Shown: positions 1 through 9,803 of the stretch, in pieces
Numbering within the stretch: the first letter of the stretch is position 1
How the letters are laid out: each line of letters opens with the position of its first letter
Assembly (NCBI GenBank): GCA_022497145.1
Contig: MU385914.1
Location: 123,170-187,169 of the forward strand
Reading direction: 5' to 3'
From: Rostrohypoxylon terebratum
Taxonomy: Eukaryota; Ascomycota; Sordariomycetes; Xylariales; Hypoxylaceae
DNA length: 64,000 nucleotides
The notes under the pieces: model-generated
What the model was told of the DNA's origin: nothing
The model's database searches: none
The model's input: the letters and a program-made list of their open reading frames with translations, nothing else
Made by a program: the position numbers and the translations under genes

Positions 1-522
1 CCTTTCGTCACTGTCTACAGGCGCCATGGCTGACCACGTCAGCACTGGTGTTCGACCACCCTTAGTGCGATAATTGCGCGAGATGATGAAGCATCTTACC
101 GAGGTACGTTGTTATTTTTTGCTTTTCAACTCGTAATGTCCGAACTCCGGAAGGGATCCTATCACCAAGCGTGATTTTTTCATGAAGATCTTTGCAGTTG
201 ATGCATTCTCGGAGCATACATTGTATCTTCGTAAGCTCAAAGCCAGTTCCAGGTAAAATAATTCATGATATACTCTATATTCAAATGCTATTTACAAGTT
301 CCTATTGATGGTTTTCTAATATTCTCCCAACACCAAGTCTCCAATAGGTACTTAAAAGGGGGTACATACGTGCATTAGCTTGTACCTCTCCGGCTTCAGT
401 GTTGGGCTAGGTCGGCCGCATGCACATTTGGATTATCCACCGACAACTCGGTGAGATAGTTCCGACCCAGTTGCGACTATCATCCGCTATATCGACGAAG
501 ACGACGGTATGTCCCACCGGAC

Positions 523-985
523 TTATTTCGAACAGCTTCCACGGACGCTGTCTGGGTTTGCGAAACAGGTGCCAACACCATCCACGCACTGGAAACCTGA
601 GCTTGCTATCGCCTTGCAGGCTGCTTCCCATTCTTTGCCTGCTATCTGAGCTCCGCTAGCCGCATCGCACTACCAAAAGTTAGCCTCCTGTTGAATTAGG
701 TAACAGGTCATAGGGGCGCTCTCACTCGTCCTGAAGGGGTATCGTAAGTGCTGCCACCCCATTGGTAGCCCGCGTCGTTGTACTTAGTGCAAGCAACGGT
801 CGTCATGCGCCAGTTGTAGGTGCCGCCGTTGTTGCAGACGCAGTCAGGATGAAGATCTCCCCGTCTATTTAACTCTAGTTAGCGATTGTTGTACTATGCA
901 GTGTGAAAATTGGGCTTTAAAGATCCACATACACAGAAACGGCGAGGAGGGCGAAGGAAAGGTAAAGGCTGGTGAAGAACTGCAT
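523..985 (-). CDS. small secreted cysteine-rich protein, 112 aa, three exons
   Basis: I rebuilt this gene from three exons on the minus strand: 985-933, 864-726 and 669-523. The introns are GT-AG (donors GTATGT and GTGAGA; acceptors AATAG and GGTAG; a GCTAAC branch site in intron 1), and the phases join exactly to a TAA stop. Residues 1-20 are a clear signal peptide (MQFFTSLYLSFALLAVSVRG). The mature part of about 92 residues has eight cysteines at 26, 28, 43, 65, 82, 92, 99 and 110, enough for four disulfides, and ends GSCSK. The size, secretion signal and paired cysteines suit an apoplastic effector or antimicrobial-type protein, but I recognise no named family. A TATA box lies at 1148-1153. 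It is divergent from the secreted-protein gene at 1970. Function is unknown. Confidence 0.8.
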
Positions 986-1147
986 CTTGTCGAGAGTGAT
1001 ATGCAAGATAGTAGAGACTAATCTGAAATTAAAGCGAATGACTGTTGATAGAGAACGACTGGAGGTGAGACTCGAGCGAATGTGTGAAGTGTGTGGTGGA
1101 TGGTGGATGATCCTATCTTCCTGTTCTCATCTAGGAAGACGATTTGC

Positions 1148-1153
1148 TTTATA
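1148..1153 (-). promoter_or_regulatory. TATA box for the secreted-protein gene at 523-985
   Basis: On the minus strand this reads TATAAA. It lies about 165 bases upstream of the start codon at 985, a usual distance in filamentous fungi. This is a sequence match only. Confidence 0.45.
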
Positions 1154-1791
1154 TCTACGTTGAACTTCGCGACTCTTGCACTCCCATCCATTCTCAGCTA
1201 GGCCCATAGGGCTACGGCATTTGCCATACTAGGGGTAAGGGTCAAACCGCAATAAGGAGGCTTTTTCTCCACTATTCCCCACTACATGTGCCACTATATT
1301 CAACCATGCCGTGCCAAGACCATGTGTCTATCAGCCAAATTTGCGTGTAAAGAGGCATTTTCCGAGTTTCTAGAAGCTGACAAAGGTCCAACATCTCACT
1401 GTTTTGGATTTTGCATAATGCGAGCTTTGGAGTATAATCTTACTTAGTTCTAGAAGATCTGAAGATGCCAATGCTTGGTGTAGCGCGGCCCCTTGTAACA
1501 CGAGCGTTGCATAACTCCATTAACTTCATAGGGCATCGCGGTACTTTTTCTGTGAAACACTGGACAGGTGTTATGGGCCCAGCCAAGACCGTACTCTACT
1601 CAGCCTCGAAGAAGAGACGAACTCTTCATGCGACAACTTGGAAAAGCCAAACACACCGAGCTTAGTTCAGACCAAAGCTCGGTACTTTCCGCGCGGATGT
1701 GGATCGTGCTCCCTTTCCATGTTGAGACTCGACGTCACAGACTGATAGATTCGGAATAGGGATATCTCTCCACATGGGACGACTTGCGATG

Positions 1792-1797
1792 TATAAA
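1792..1797 (+). promoter_or_regulatory. TATA box for the effector-like gene at 1970
   Basis: TATAAA lies 173 bases upstream of the ATG at 1970 and is followed by a CT-rich leader. The rest of the 986-1969 interval is the shared divergent promoter of the two secreted-protein genes; I see no other gene in it. Confidence 0.5.
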
Positions 1798-1969
1798 GAG
1801 CGGGAGCGGCGACGGCGTCAAAGGGAAAGAAAGAATTGTTCACCATCCTCACCGGACCCAACAATCTTAACCTTCACCTTTCAAGGCCACAGCTCAGTCA
1901 CTCGTTTCCACAGAGCTTTCATTCTTTTAGGCCATAAAGTCTTATTTCGACGCCTGTCTCTCATTCAAT

Positions 1970-2689
1970 ATGCAATTCCGCCAGCTCGCCAGCTTCCTCG
2001 CCGTCGTCAGCGCTGCGTCCGCCGCACCCCGACCTCAGCAGCTAAACTTCGATGACGTCGTTATCCTCGCGGAAGACGGCTCCTACTCCATCGTCAAGGA
2101 AGCAGAGTACGCCAACATCATGGCCCGCAACAACCTGCAGCCCGCATCCGCGGTGGACCTAGCAACCCGCTCTCCCACACCCTTATCCAAGAACCAGCGC
2201 CGCTGCGGCAACTCCGACGAGGTGCAAGTGACCTCCGACACCAAATTCCTCAACTGGGACGTCGCGATGTCCCCCGTCGTCAGCGCGCAAGGCGGCGGCG
2301 CCTCCGTAACCCTCTCCTCGGGCTACTCGCTCTCGAACTCGGTATCCGTGAGCGCCACGGAAGGCGTCTCCATCGAGAGCATCCTCTCCTTCTCGCTCTC
2401 CGTCTCCTACTCCGAGACCTGGACCTCCTCCGAGACGCAGGCCTTCCAGTACTCCGTGCCCGACGGCCAGTTTGGCGTCGTCGTCAGCCAGCCCCTCGTC
2501 CGCCGCGTCCAGGGCAACTTCCTCAGCGGCTGCGTCGATGCCCCCGACAAGAAGATCCCCTTTACTAGCGACACGTACACCAGCCAGACCTACAGCGGCA
2601 GCTTGAACTGGGTCCAGGGTGTGATTCGGCTGTGCAATAGCACGACGTACCCTATCCCGTACTGCATTGGCGAGGGCTCGCACTCGTAG
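1970..2689 (+). CDS. secreted effector-like protein, 239 aa (celp0028-like family)
   Basis: This is a single-exon gene. Residues 1-18 are a signal peptide ending ASA, followed by a short pro-like stretch and then an N-terminal motif (LNFDDVVILAEDGSY). The body is rich in Ser/Thr/Val with alternating hydrophobic residues (residues about 90-175), which suggests a beta-sheet fold. Four cysteines frame the mature domain: one in RRCGN, one in SGCVD, and two near the C-terminus (RLCNS, PYCIG). The layout resembles secreted fungal proteins annotated in Colletotrichum as celp0028-like effectors; I base this on recalled family features and not on a search. The strong third-position GC and the TATA box suggest high expression. 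No enzymatic motif is visible. An ORF antisense to it (2183-2818) is a GC-rich shadow. Confidence 0.85.
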   Translation: MQFRQLASFLAVVSAASAAPRPQQLNFDDVVILAEDGSYSIVKEAEYANIMARNNLQPASAVDLATRSPTPLSKNQRRCGNSDEVQVTSDTKFLNWDVAMSPVVSAQGGGASVTLSSGYSLSNSVSVSATEGVSIESILSFSLSVSYSETWTSSETQAFQYSVPDGQFGVVVSQPLVRRVQGNFLSGCVDAPDKKIPFTSDTYTSQTYSGSLNWVQGVIRLCNSTTYPIPYCIGEGSHS

Positions 2690-3181
2690 ACGGAATGGTT
2701 GGGAGGTAGCATAGAAGATATGTGTATTGGTATGGGGTATGGAATGGTATACATGTATAAAGTGAGAAAGGTGTATCGGTAAATAGAGGGGTGGTAATAG
2801 ACTGAATTCAAGAAACATGAAATTCGACTATTTGCCTTTGCTTGTGAGCATCACATGACAGGTCAATCAGTATATGGAGTCTTACCTAGGCGATAGGTGC
2901 GTACGTGAAATTCTCTATCTCTTTCAGTTAGAAGCTCACTCAATAGGGACCTGAGTAGTCACGACAACGACGCTCTCATCCAATCAAATGAATGAATTAA
3001 CCCAATATGTACGTAGGTAATAAACACTAAGTAGGTTGCGAACCCATCTACCGTCTACATTTTTCCAATTCCATTCGTATAACCATGATTATACCAATAC
3101 CCATACTCTAAGCCCTTAAATTCCAGATCATGCTCCCAATGCATCGTTTTCAAGTCCATTACATCGTCAAAGACCCATGAT

Positions 3182-3637
3182 CTAAGCAGTGGGAAGAGGG
3201 ACGTGGCAGGTAGGGCACTCGCAGACGGGACGCTCGGCGATGACGGAGACGGTGCAGCCGGGTAGGGGAGTGGTGGTGGTGCGGGGGTACGGCTTCTCAG
3301 ACGGCTCACCAGGACGGCAGACGCTGGTGGGCGTGAGGCACGCGATGTCGCAGTGGAAGGCCGGGGTGTGCGTCGTGGTGATGGTGGTGATCGACGTGCA
3401 GACGTAGTGACCCGGGAGAGAGGTGGGCGAAGAGGTTACCTCGGGGGCCGGGACGGCGACGGCGCTGGGGTATGTCAGTATATCGGTACAAGGTAGATGT
3501 GTGGTCGGCCTTGGGGGCGGGACGTGGGGGCGGAGAAAGGGAGTGAAGGGAGGGAGAGGGAGAGGGAGAGGCGCGTTGAAGACTTACCCCTGGAAAAGAG
3601 CCGCGATAGCGACGGTGAGGAAGGTGAAGGACTGCAT
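3182..3637 (-). CDS. small secreted cysteine-rich protein, 110 aa, two exons
   Basis: Exon 1 is 3637-3588 and exon 2 is 3464-3182. The 123-base intron has donor GTAAGT and acceptor CCCAG, and the join restores one open frame to TAG. Residues 1-20 are a signal peptide (MQSFTFLTVAIAALFQGAVA). The mature protein is about 90 residues, rich in Thr/Pro, with eight cysteines at 39, 55, 59, 66, 87, 98, 100 and 103. The tail has a dense CECPTC cluster. I see no chitin-binding or hydrophobin spacing that I can name. It is convergent with the effector-like gene at 1970 (492 bases between stop codons) and has its own TATA box upstream. Likely role: extracellular effector, or a wall or defence peptide; this is inferred from form only. 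Confidence 0.82.
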
Positions 3638-3766
3638 TTTGGCTTGTTTTGGTAGTTGAAATTGGACAGGTGAAGTCTGTAGTCAAGATGAAGATGTCGA
3701 TGCGAGTCTTGAGGATTGGTTTGCGATGTATGATATATTTCCCTTTGTCGATGAGGCGCTTGGGGG

Positions 3767-3774
3767 TTTATATA
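3767..3774 (-). promoter_or_regulatory. TATA box for the secreted-protein gene at 3182-3637
   Basis: The minus strand reads TATATAAA about 130 bases upstream of the start codon at 3637. This matches the arrangement of the other two secreted-protein genes. Confidence 0.5.
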
Positions 3775-6700
3775 TTCTCTTGGCGCACTCTTTCGCGCTC
3801 GCGTGGCACGGTGCTAACCTAGGTAGCCATCTTCTGCACCGTCGTGGAGAAGTGCATCAACCATCTGACGAGCGCAATTTAGCCAGGCCATGCTTCTCTG
3901 CCCGGTGGGCGAATAGTAATCCGGCGATGGATCTCGTGATGGTCCGGGCGGCTTACCAGTGGAAATTGCGAAGGATTTTCCCGGGAAAAGCCACGTCCAG
4001 CCTCGCCTGACGAACTAGCTATGATACATACCGCTCTACACACCATCGCTTTCGTGTCTGTGATATCATCGAGATGTTGGATTACACGGTGGATGAGGTG
4101 AGATCCTTCATCCTCCTCCTACTAAGAAATTTTCACGACGACGTACACAGGCTTGGTTTACGAGAATGCCTATAAAGGTCTTAGAACTGTTGGTCTTTAA
4201 TCTGGGATCTTCCGTCTTTCTGGAGTACCAGTAACCGATCTACCTAATATTTCGATAGTGCGGGTACCGGTACCGGCAGAGCGGCAAGGCGTCGAGCTCA
4301 GCTCGTGGTCGTGGCCAATCAACCGGGATGCTTCCCTGGGCTGAAATAAGCAGTAGACTGACCATCATTCAGCCCTATGGATCCTACAGCGTCCTAACCA
4401 TGATTTTTATCTCTTAATCGGGAGGTCGGCTCGAGGCACGGAAAAGCTTGGTTGGTCTCGTGGAGTTGAATCAGTGTCTCTTTGCGGCTACTAGGTCGGC
4501 CGATCGAAGTGATATGATGCGAAACTGTTTAGTCGTATTGTATAAGCTGATGTTTAGGCCCTAGGGTGACACAAGGACTTCATGTGTGTGTGGTCGTAAA
4601 GCGGCGTAGCGATCGATTCTCATCTCTATTCGGTGCGCTTACCAACATTACCTTGCCCAGGTAGCCTTGCCTAGAGCGGCGTTGAAGAATATTACTAAAA
4701 GCGTCGTCTTCCTGCGGCTCTTTGCCGGAGAGCCACCGGAGAGCCACTCGGCTTGATAACCGGTATTATCCTTGGGCTATGTCTTCACACGTTGTCGTAT
4801 TAATAGAAGCGACTGGTCCTTTTTAGGTCAGCGGAATGGTCGAGATCCCCCGCATTACAGCAGCGTGTGCCGTCTCCCCAGGTTTTTTTTCTCGCTTTCT
4901 AGATGGTGAAGCCATGATATGTCGATCTTTGCCTTTTCTTTCAGTGGACGTGTGTATGACCGTGATGCTACTAACGATAATATTGGGATTGCACAAAAGC
5001 GGCGGAATTCGTATGCCGTTGGACAAGGTGAGTTTCTAGTCAGCCGGCATTAGTGATGCAAGAGACTTATGTTAGTATAATATGGATAGATTAACTTTTT
5101 ATGACCTTGGATGGAGTTGGAGGAATTCTTCTCCCTGATCTCCTTAACATTGCCAGATATCACGTGGTTTTCATTTCATTCCACGTGATCTCCTCGCTGT
5201 CCAATGGTCCCATGGTCCAATGCCCAGCTCCGCCGCCAGATGTGCCGATCGCGATGATCTCAGGTGTTGGATTGATTAGCCTTTTATCCCTTAAATTTAA
5301 TAAAAGCTTGATTTCACCGCCATCGACCGCTTACGTATCTTCCTCTGAAAGGATTCGGCGTGTTGACTTTTACGACGTTGCAAAAGTCCTTTGCCTCCTT
5401 AGTAACGCCCACGGCTGTCTCTATGGTTGACTAGAAGAGCCTGACGTCAGCAAAAGCAATCTGTTATGTAAATTCGAAATATCCGAAGCGTTGCTTTCTT
5501 GAAGTTATAAATAACTCCGGCCGTACTTCAGTTAACAAGGAGTCAACCATATAATAGTTACTTGATTCCAAATTTCAGGGGTCTCGAAGTTGCAAAACTT
5601 TTCTTAGAGAGAAGCAACAAAGCAGCACAGGACAGCATAAAACTCCTCGACATTACAATCAGCTCTTCGAAACTTAAGCTGGGTAAAAAATTCCAGCTCG
5701 CAATACGCCTGGTTGCTAGTTGAGAATTCTTCAAGGGGATATTATCGGTTTGTTGTTGGGGGTGATTTCACCTAGGTGTGCCGGCCGCCCTTCTCCGACT
5801 ATCTTGATGACACCCGTTTGAACACCATCACGCTGGTTTTGTATAGACCAATGACAACAGGGCCACAATAGGCTTACGACAATCTGACCCATTCGGCTAA
5901 TTGTTCTTGCGGCTCTTTGGATTTCGTAGGTAAGTATCCATGGGGTGTCGAGAGCCCTGAGCCCTGAGCCCTGAGCCTTATTGGCGTAAACCTGACATCA
6001 ATGCCAAGCATATCATGGATGCTCATCTTCATCGAGATCGGTCATCTTTCCGAATATCGGACGAAATAGTGATACTGAAGTCACACAGACAACAATCAAT
6101 CGCCCATCGTCTTGTTTGCGACTTTACGATTGTGGTCATATAATAACAACAAACATGAAAGTTCTCTAACAATAGTGTGAATATAGTTTTATCGGTCATG
6201 GCGGTCACAGCGGTCACAGCGAAATATCCATTAGCTATCAATCTCTTTCGAAGCTTGGCATTAAAGTTAGTTCCTTTACGCTAAGCCCTTAATTGAATCT
6301 GGGGTCTCGCTACTGCCATTCCACACAGTTCCACTACAGGGCTTTAGTTAACACCTAATTAGTTCTACAGTAGTTCTCTATGCGATTCTATATACCATAC
6401 GCGGAACGGGATAGTGCATTCCAGCATGACCATTTCTGTTCAATATATGCGTTGTATTTCTCGTATAACTATGAAATTATTAATAGGTCACGTTAATAAT
6501 TATCGTCTTTTTTTTTCTTACTATGTACCTATCGATAGTTCCCCGCCTTTGCTTCTGCCGCTTCCTCTCGCTTCTTTTTAATAGCCTTTCACATCCCGCA
6601 ACGCAAGAGATATCGCCGAGCCGTCCGGACCATTGGCTATTAACATCCTCACCCTCAACATGCTTTGGTTCGGCTGCAGAGAGCTGCAAAGATGACAGAA

Positions 6701-7883
6701 GACGGCTACCAATTAACCAAGCCAAATCTGAACAGATTCTATGTTTGAGTAACACGATTACAACATGCGACGTAGCAGTCGCATTAGTGGCTTAAGGTAG
6801 TGGCCGAGAGCCTCTGGAGCTCTAGTTCCGTTGGACCCGAGAAGCCCGGTCCAACACATGGGCACTTTCCTTTCAGCTCTTAGCTTCGCTCTTTAGGTCT
6901 AGAGAGTCTTGGTGGCTGGTTGAAGCTCCCGCTACGAAACCTAAGAAACAAATAGGTAGCAACTTTCGTACAGAAGTGCACCTACAAAGAGACGGCTCAT
7001 CATGACAACGGTAAGCGCCTCTCAACTATATTTCTTCTCTCCTTCCGAGCTTTTATCACATTACTACTATAACTCCTCAAGTGCTACCACTCCCAAATCA
7101 CGCAGCTGCAGTTGTAAACATCGGAAAGGTCGAACGACTCAGCTTCACCCCTGTCTATTTAAGTCCAATTGAAGACTTTTCGCGGGGACATTCCTCGTAT
7201 TTACATTGATTAGGTACCGCTTACCTAGTACGTTCGTATGTATCATAATGTACTAAATGTACGATCCGTAATTAGTGGATTCGAACTTCGAACGAAGGAT
7301 ACCTTGCGGCATTAGAAGCGATTCTAGGAGCCATTTCAAAGGAATGTAGTTTCCTCTTTAGGACAGTTTGGTTGCTCTTCACTTTCTACAAATGTAGATA
7401 CTTGCCTTACTTGCCTTACTTGCCTTACCATACATGTAGAAGGTGAGGCTGCGTATCTTTTTCTAAGTTACTACTTGTATCTTTCTGTCTAAGGTTAGCA
7501 GCCTTCAGTCTTAATTACCTAGTTAGTCTCTACATCATCCTTTGTCATCGTTCTTCCGCGCTTCTACGGTGGACTCTACCTTAGGCCTAGGTAGATCCTC
7601 CGTTCAAAGGTTCAAAGTTATTCAACTCGCCCAACTGACACAACACACACGAAATAGTAACATCATCATACAAACTTTTGCGTGTGTTCGGGTACCACTT
7701 AAAACCCATACAACTAGGTGACTAACCTCGGAACCTGTTGGTTGGTACCATTTTGGACTTGATTGCAATGTTGCACCTTTAATTGGGTTTTCTTTTTTCC
7801 TCTCATATCTTTTGAATTTCCATGTTCGACTAGACATCCTTTGTTTATCTTGAGTCTCAGCCTCAGCCTCAGAACCATCGAGG
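3775..7883. other. intergenic DNA, no gene supported
   Basis: This stretch is mixed-composition DNA with only short, uncorrelated ORFs. It contains small tandem repeats (GAGCCCT units near 5957-5980; CTTGCCTTA units near 7395-7430) and CCTAGGTA-type palindromes (about 7585). The last few hundred bases before 7884 are pyrimidine-rich and are probably the promoter and leader of the GH76 gene. Confidence 0.6.
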
Positions 7884-9803
7884 ATGCGGTTCTCTTGGCG
7901 AAATGCCGTACTTACGGCAGCTTCGGTATTGATGACCGGCCGTTTAGTCGCAACATACGACCTCGATGTGCAATCAACAGGTAAGTCTCAAAACTTGTCT
8001 AAATCATTCTTACTCTCATTTGCCTAGATTCCAATTATTAACTTATTTTGCAAGATTCGATCAAGGATGTGTCCAAGCAAATGGCGCAGGATCTGGCGTC
8101 CATGTACAATGGCAACGAGCCCGGTCAAACCCCCGGTCTTCTCCCTCAGCCGTATTACTGTAAGTTTTCTTCACTCTATTGCACTTCACAGCTGGGAGAC
8201 CTAAATTCTGAATTAGTACTAATTCATCGCTTTAGGGTGGGAGGCTGGCGCATTGATGGGCGCATTTGTTGATTATTGGTACTACACCGGAGACACCGCT
8301 TACAACGACATCGCAACTCAAGGTCTTCTTTGGCAAGTTGGTCCATACAATGACTACATGCCCCCTAACCAGACCCTCACTGAAGGTAACGATGACCAAG
8401 GATTCTGGGGAATGGCCGTCATGTCCGCGGCTGAGTACAAGTTCCCTGATCCCCCTTCAGGCCAGCCGGGATGGCTAGCCTTGGCACAAGCCGTCTTCAA
8501 CACCCAAGCTGCTCGTTGGGACCCGGACCACTGTAATGGAGGATTGCGTTGGCAGATCTTCACGTGGAACAACGGTTTCGACTACAAAAATTCCATCTCT
8601 CAAGCCTGCTTCTTTAACATTGCCGCGCGATTGGCACTTTACACAGGTAATAGCACCTACGCCGAATGGGCTACCAGAACTTGGGATTGGATGGTCGGTG
8701 TGAAGTTCATCGACAACAATTACCGTATCTATGATGGGGGTCATATCGAAGATAACTGCACTACAATTACTCCCTACGAATTCTCGTACAATGTCGGCGC
8801 GTTCCTCCTTGGCACCGCCGCCATGGTGGCTTACTCCAATACCACTACGAAACAGCAGTCCGATGTTGAGATGTGGAGCGAACGAGTCGACGGTATCTTG
8901 AACAGCACCGAGCAAATTTTCTTCTTCGGCAATGACACCGACGACAGAATTATGATCGAAATCGCTTGCGAACCTGTTAACCTATGCGACACAGACGAGT
9001 TGTCCTTCAAGGCGTATTTGAGCCGATGGATGGCGGCGACTACGAAGTGGGCACCCTGGACCTTTACTCGAATCAAGACCCTACTGTCAAACTCCGCCGT
9101 CGCTGCAGCGAAGCAATGCACGGGTGGCGATAATCATCGTATGTGCGGATTGAAGTGGGCTAACAATAGCGGAGAATGGGATGGAACTACTGGTGTCGGA
9201 CAACAGATGGCAGCTTTGGAGGTGGTCCTCGCCAACATGATCGAGCAAGCTGAAGCGCCAGTCACCAACGGCACCGGCGGAACCAGCGCTGGCAACCCTT
9301 CAGCAGGTGGCTCAGACGAGGGACGTGTGGATGCTAACGGACGCTTATACGGACCGATCGCTACAGGCGACCGCGCAGGTGCCGCTATTTGCACTATAGT
9401 CATTCTCCTCGCCCTCATAGCCGGTGTGATCTTCATGTTGATGGACGAGACGAAAACGGTAGCCGATAACTGGGCTAGCGCTCGCTCGACCGCCTCGGGA
9501 GCCTCCGGACTAGCGCTTCTTGGTGCAGGCAAGAAGAAGCCATCTAATGAAGAGAAAGGAAAGGGCGTTGCTATGGACTGCAGCTCGAGCACCGACACGG
9601 GCGAGAAGATCCCGGCCGTCTACGCGGGAGGCAAGCTACAGAAACGCTCAAGTGTGCAGGAGCTCAACCTACACCACAACCGCGTATCAGCGCCACCTGG
9701 CGCATTCAACCCCGCACCAGACGCCACGATAACGCCAAACCGCCGTTCCTCGACGAACTCGATCGCACAACGGGCTTCGGTGCTTAGAAAACAGCGACAG
9801 TAG
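7884..9803 (+). CDS. GH76 Dfg5/Dcw1-family alpha-1,6-mannanase-like cell-wall protein, 589 aa, membrane-anchored
   Basis: Exons are 7884-7980, 8055-8159 and 8236-9803, with GT-AG introns of 74 and 76 bases. The joins recreate the conserved YYWWEAG motif at about residues 66-72. The protein begins with a hydrophobic secretion signal (about 1-24) and then the GH76 alpha/alpha-barrel (about 30-440), including the acidic pair in EGNDDQGFWG (D120-D121) that is catalytic in GH76 enzymes. Other family blocks are HCNGGLRWQIF and a C-terminal W-x-GxTGVGQQM segment. Family members are thought to process or transfer GPI-anchored mannoproteins into the cell wall. Here the C-terminus is not a GPI signal: a transmembrane helix (about 448-470) is followed by a polar, Ser- and basic-rich tail of about 119 residues. 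Several N-glycosylation sequons fit an extracytosolic catalytic domain. Confidence 0.93.

Noticed and set aside
2183..2818. 211-codon minus-strand ORF
   Set aside because: It is antisense to the effector-like gene at 1970, arises from high third-position GC, and its composition (Gly/Val/Arg/Ala runs) is that of a shadow frame.
5101..5430. 109-codon plus-strand ORF
   Set aside because: No family, no splice partners and no promoter features; it lies in AT-rich spacer.
7003..7136. ATG ACA ACG followed by GTAAGC, like a short first exon
   Set aside because: The only nearby acceptor leads to a stop after about ten codons, and the GH76 gene has its own start and signal peptide at 7884.
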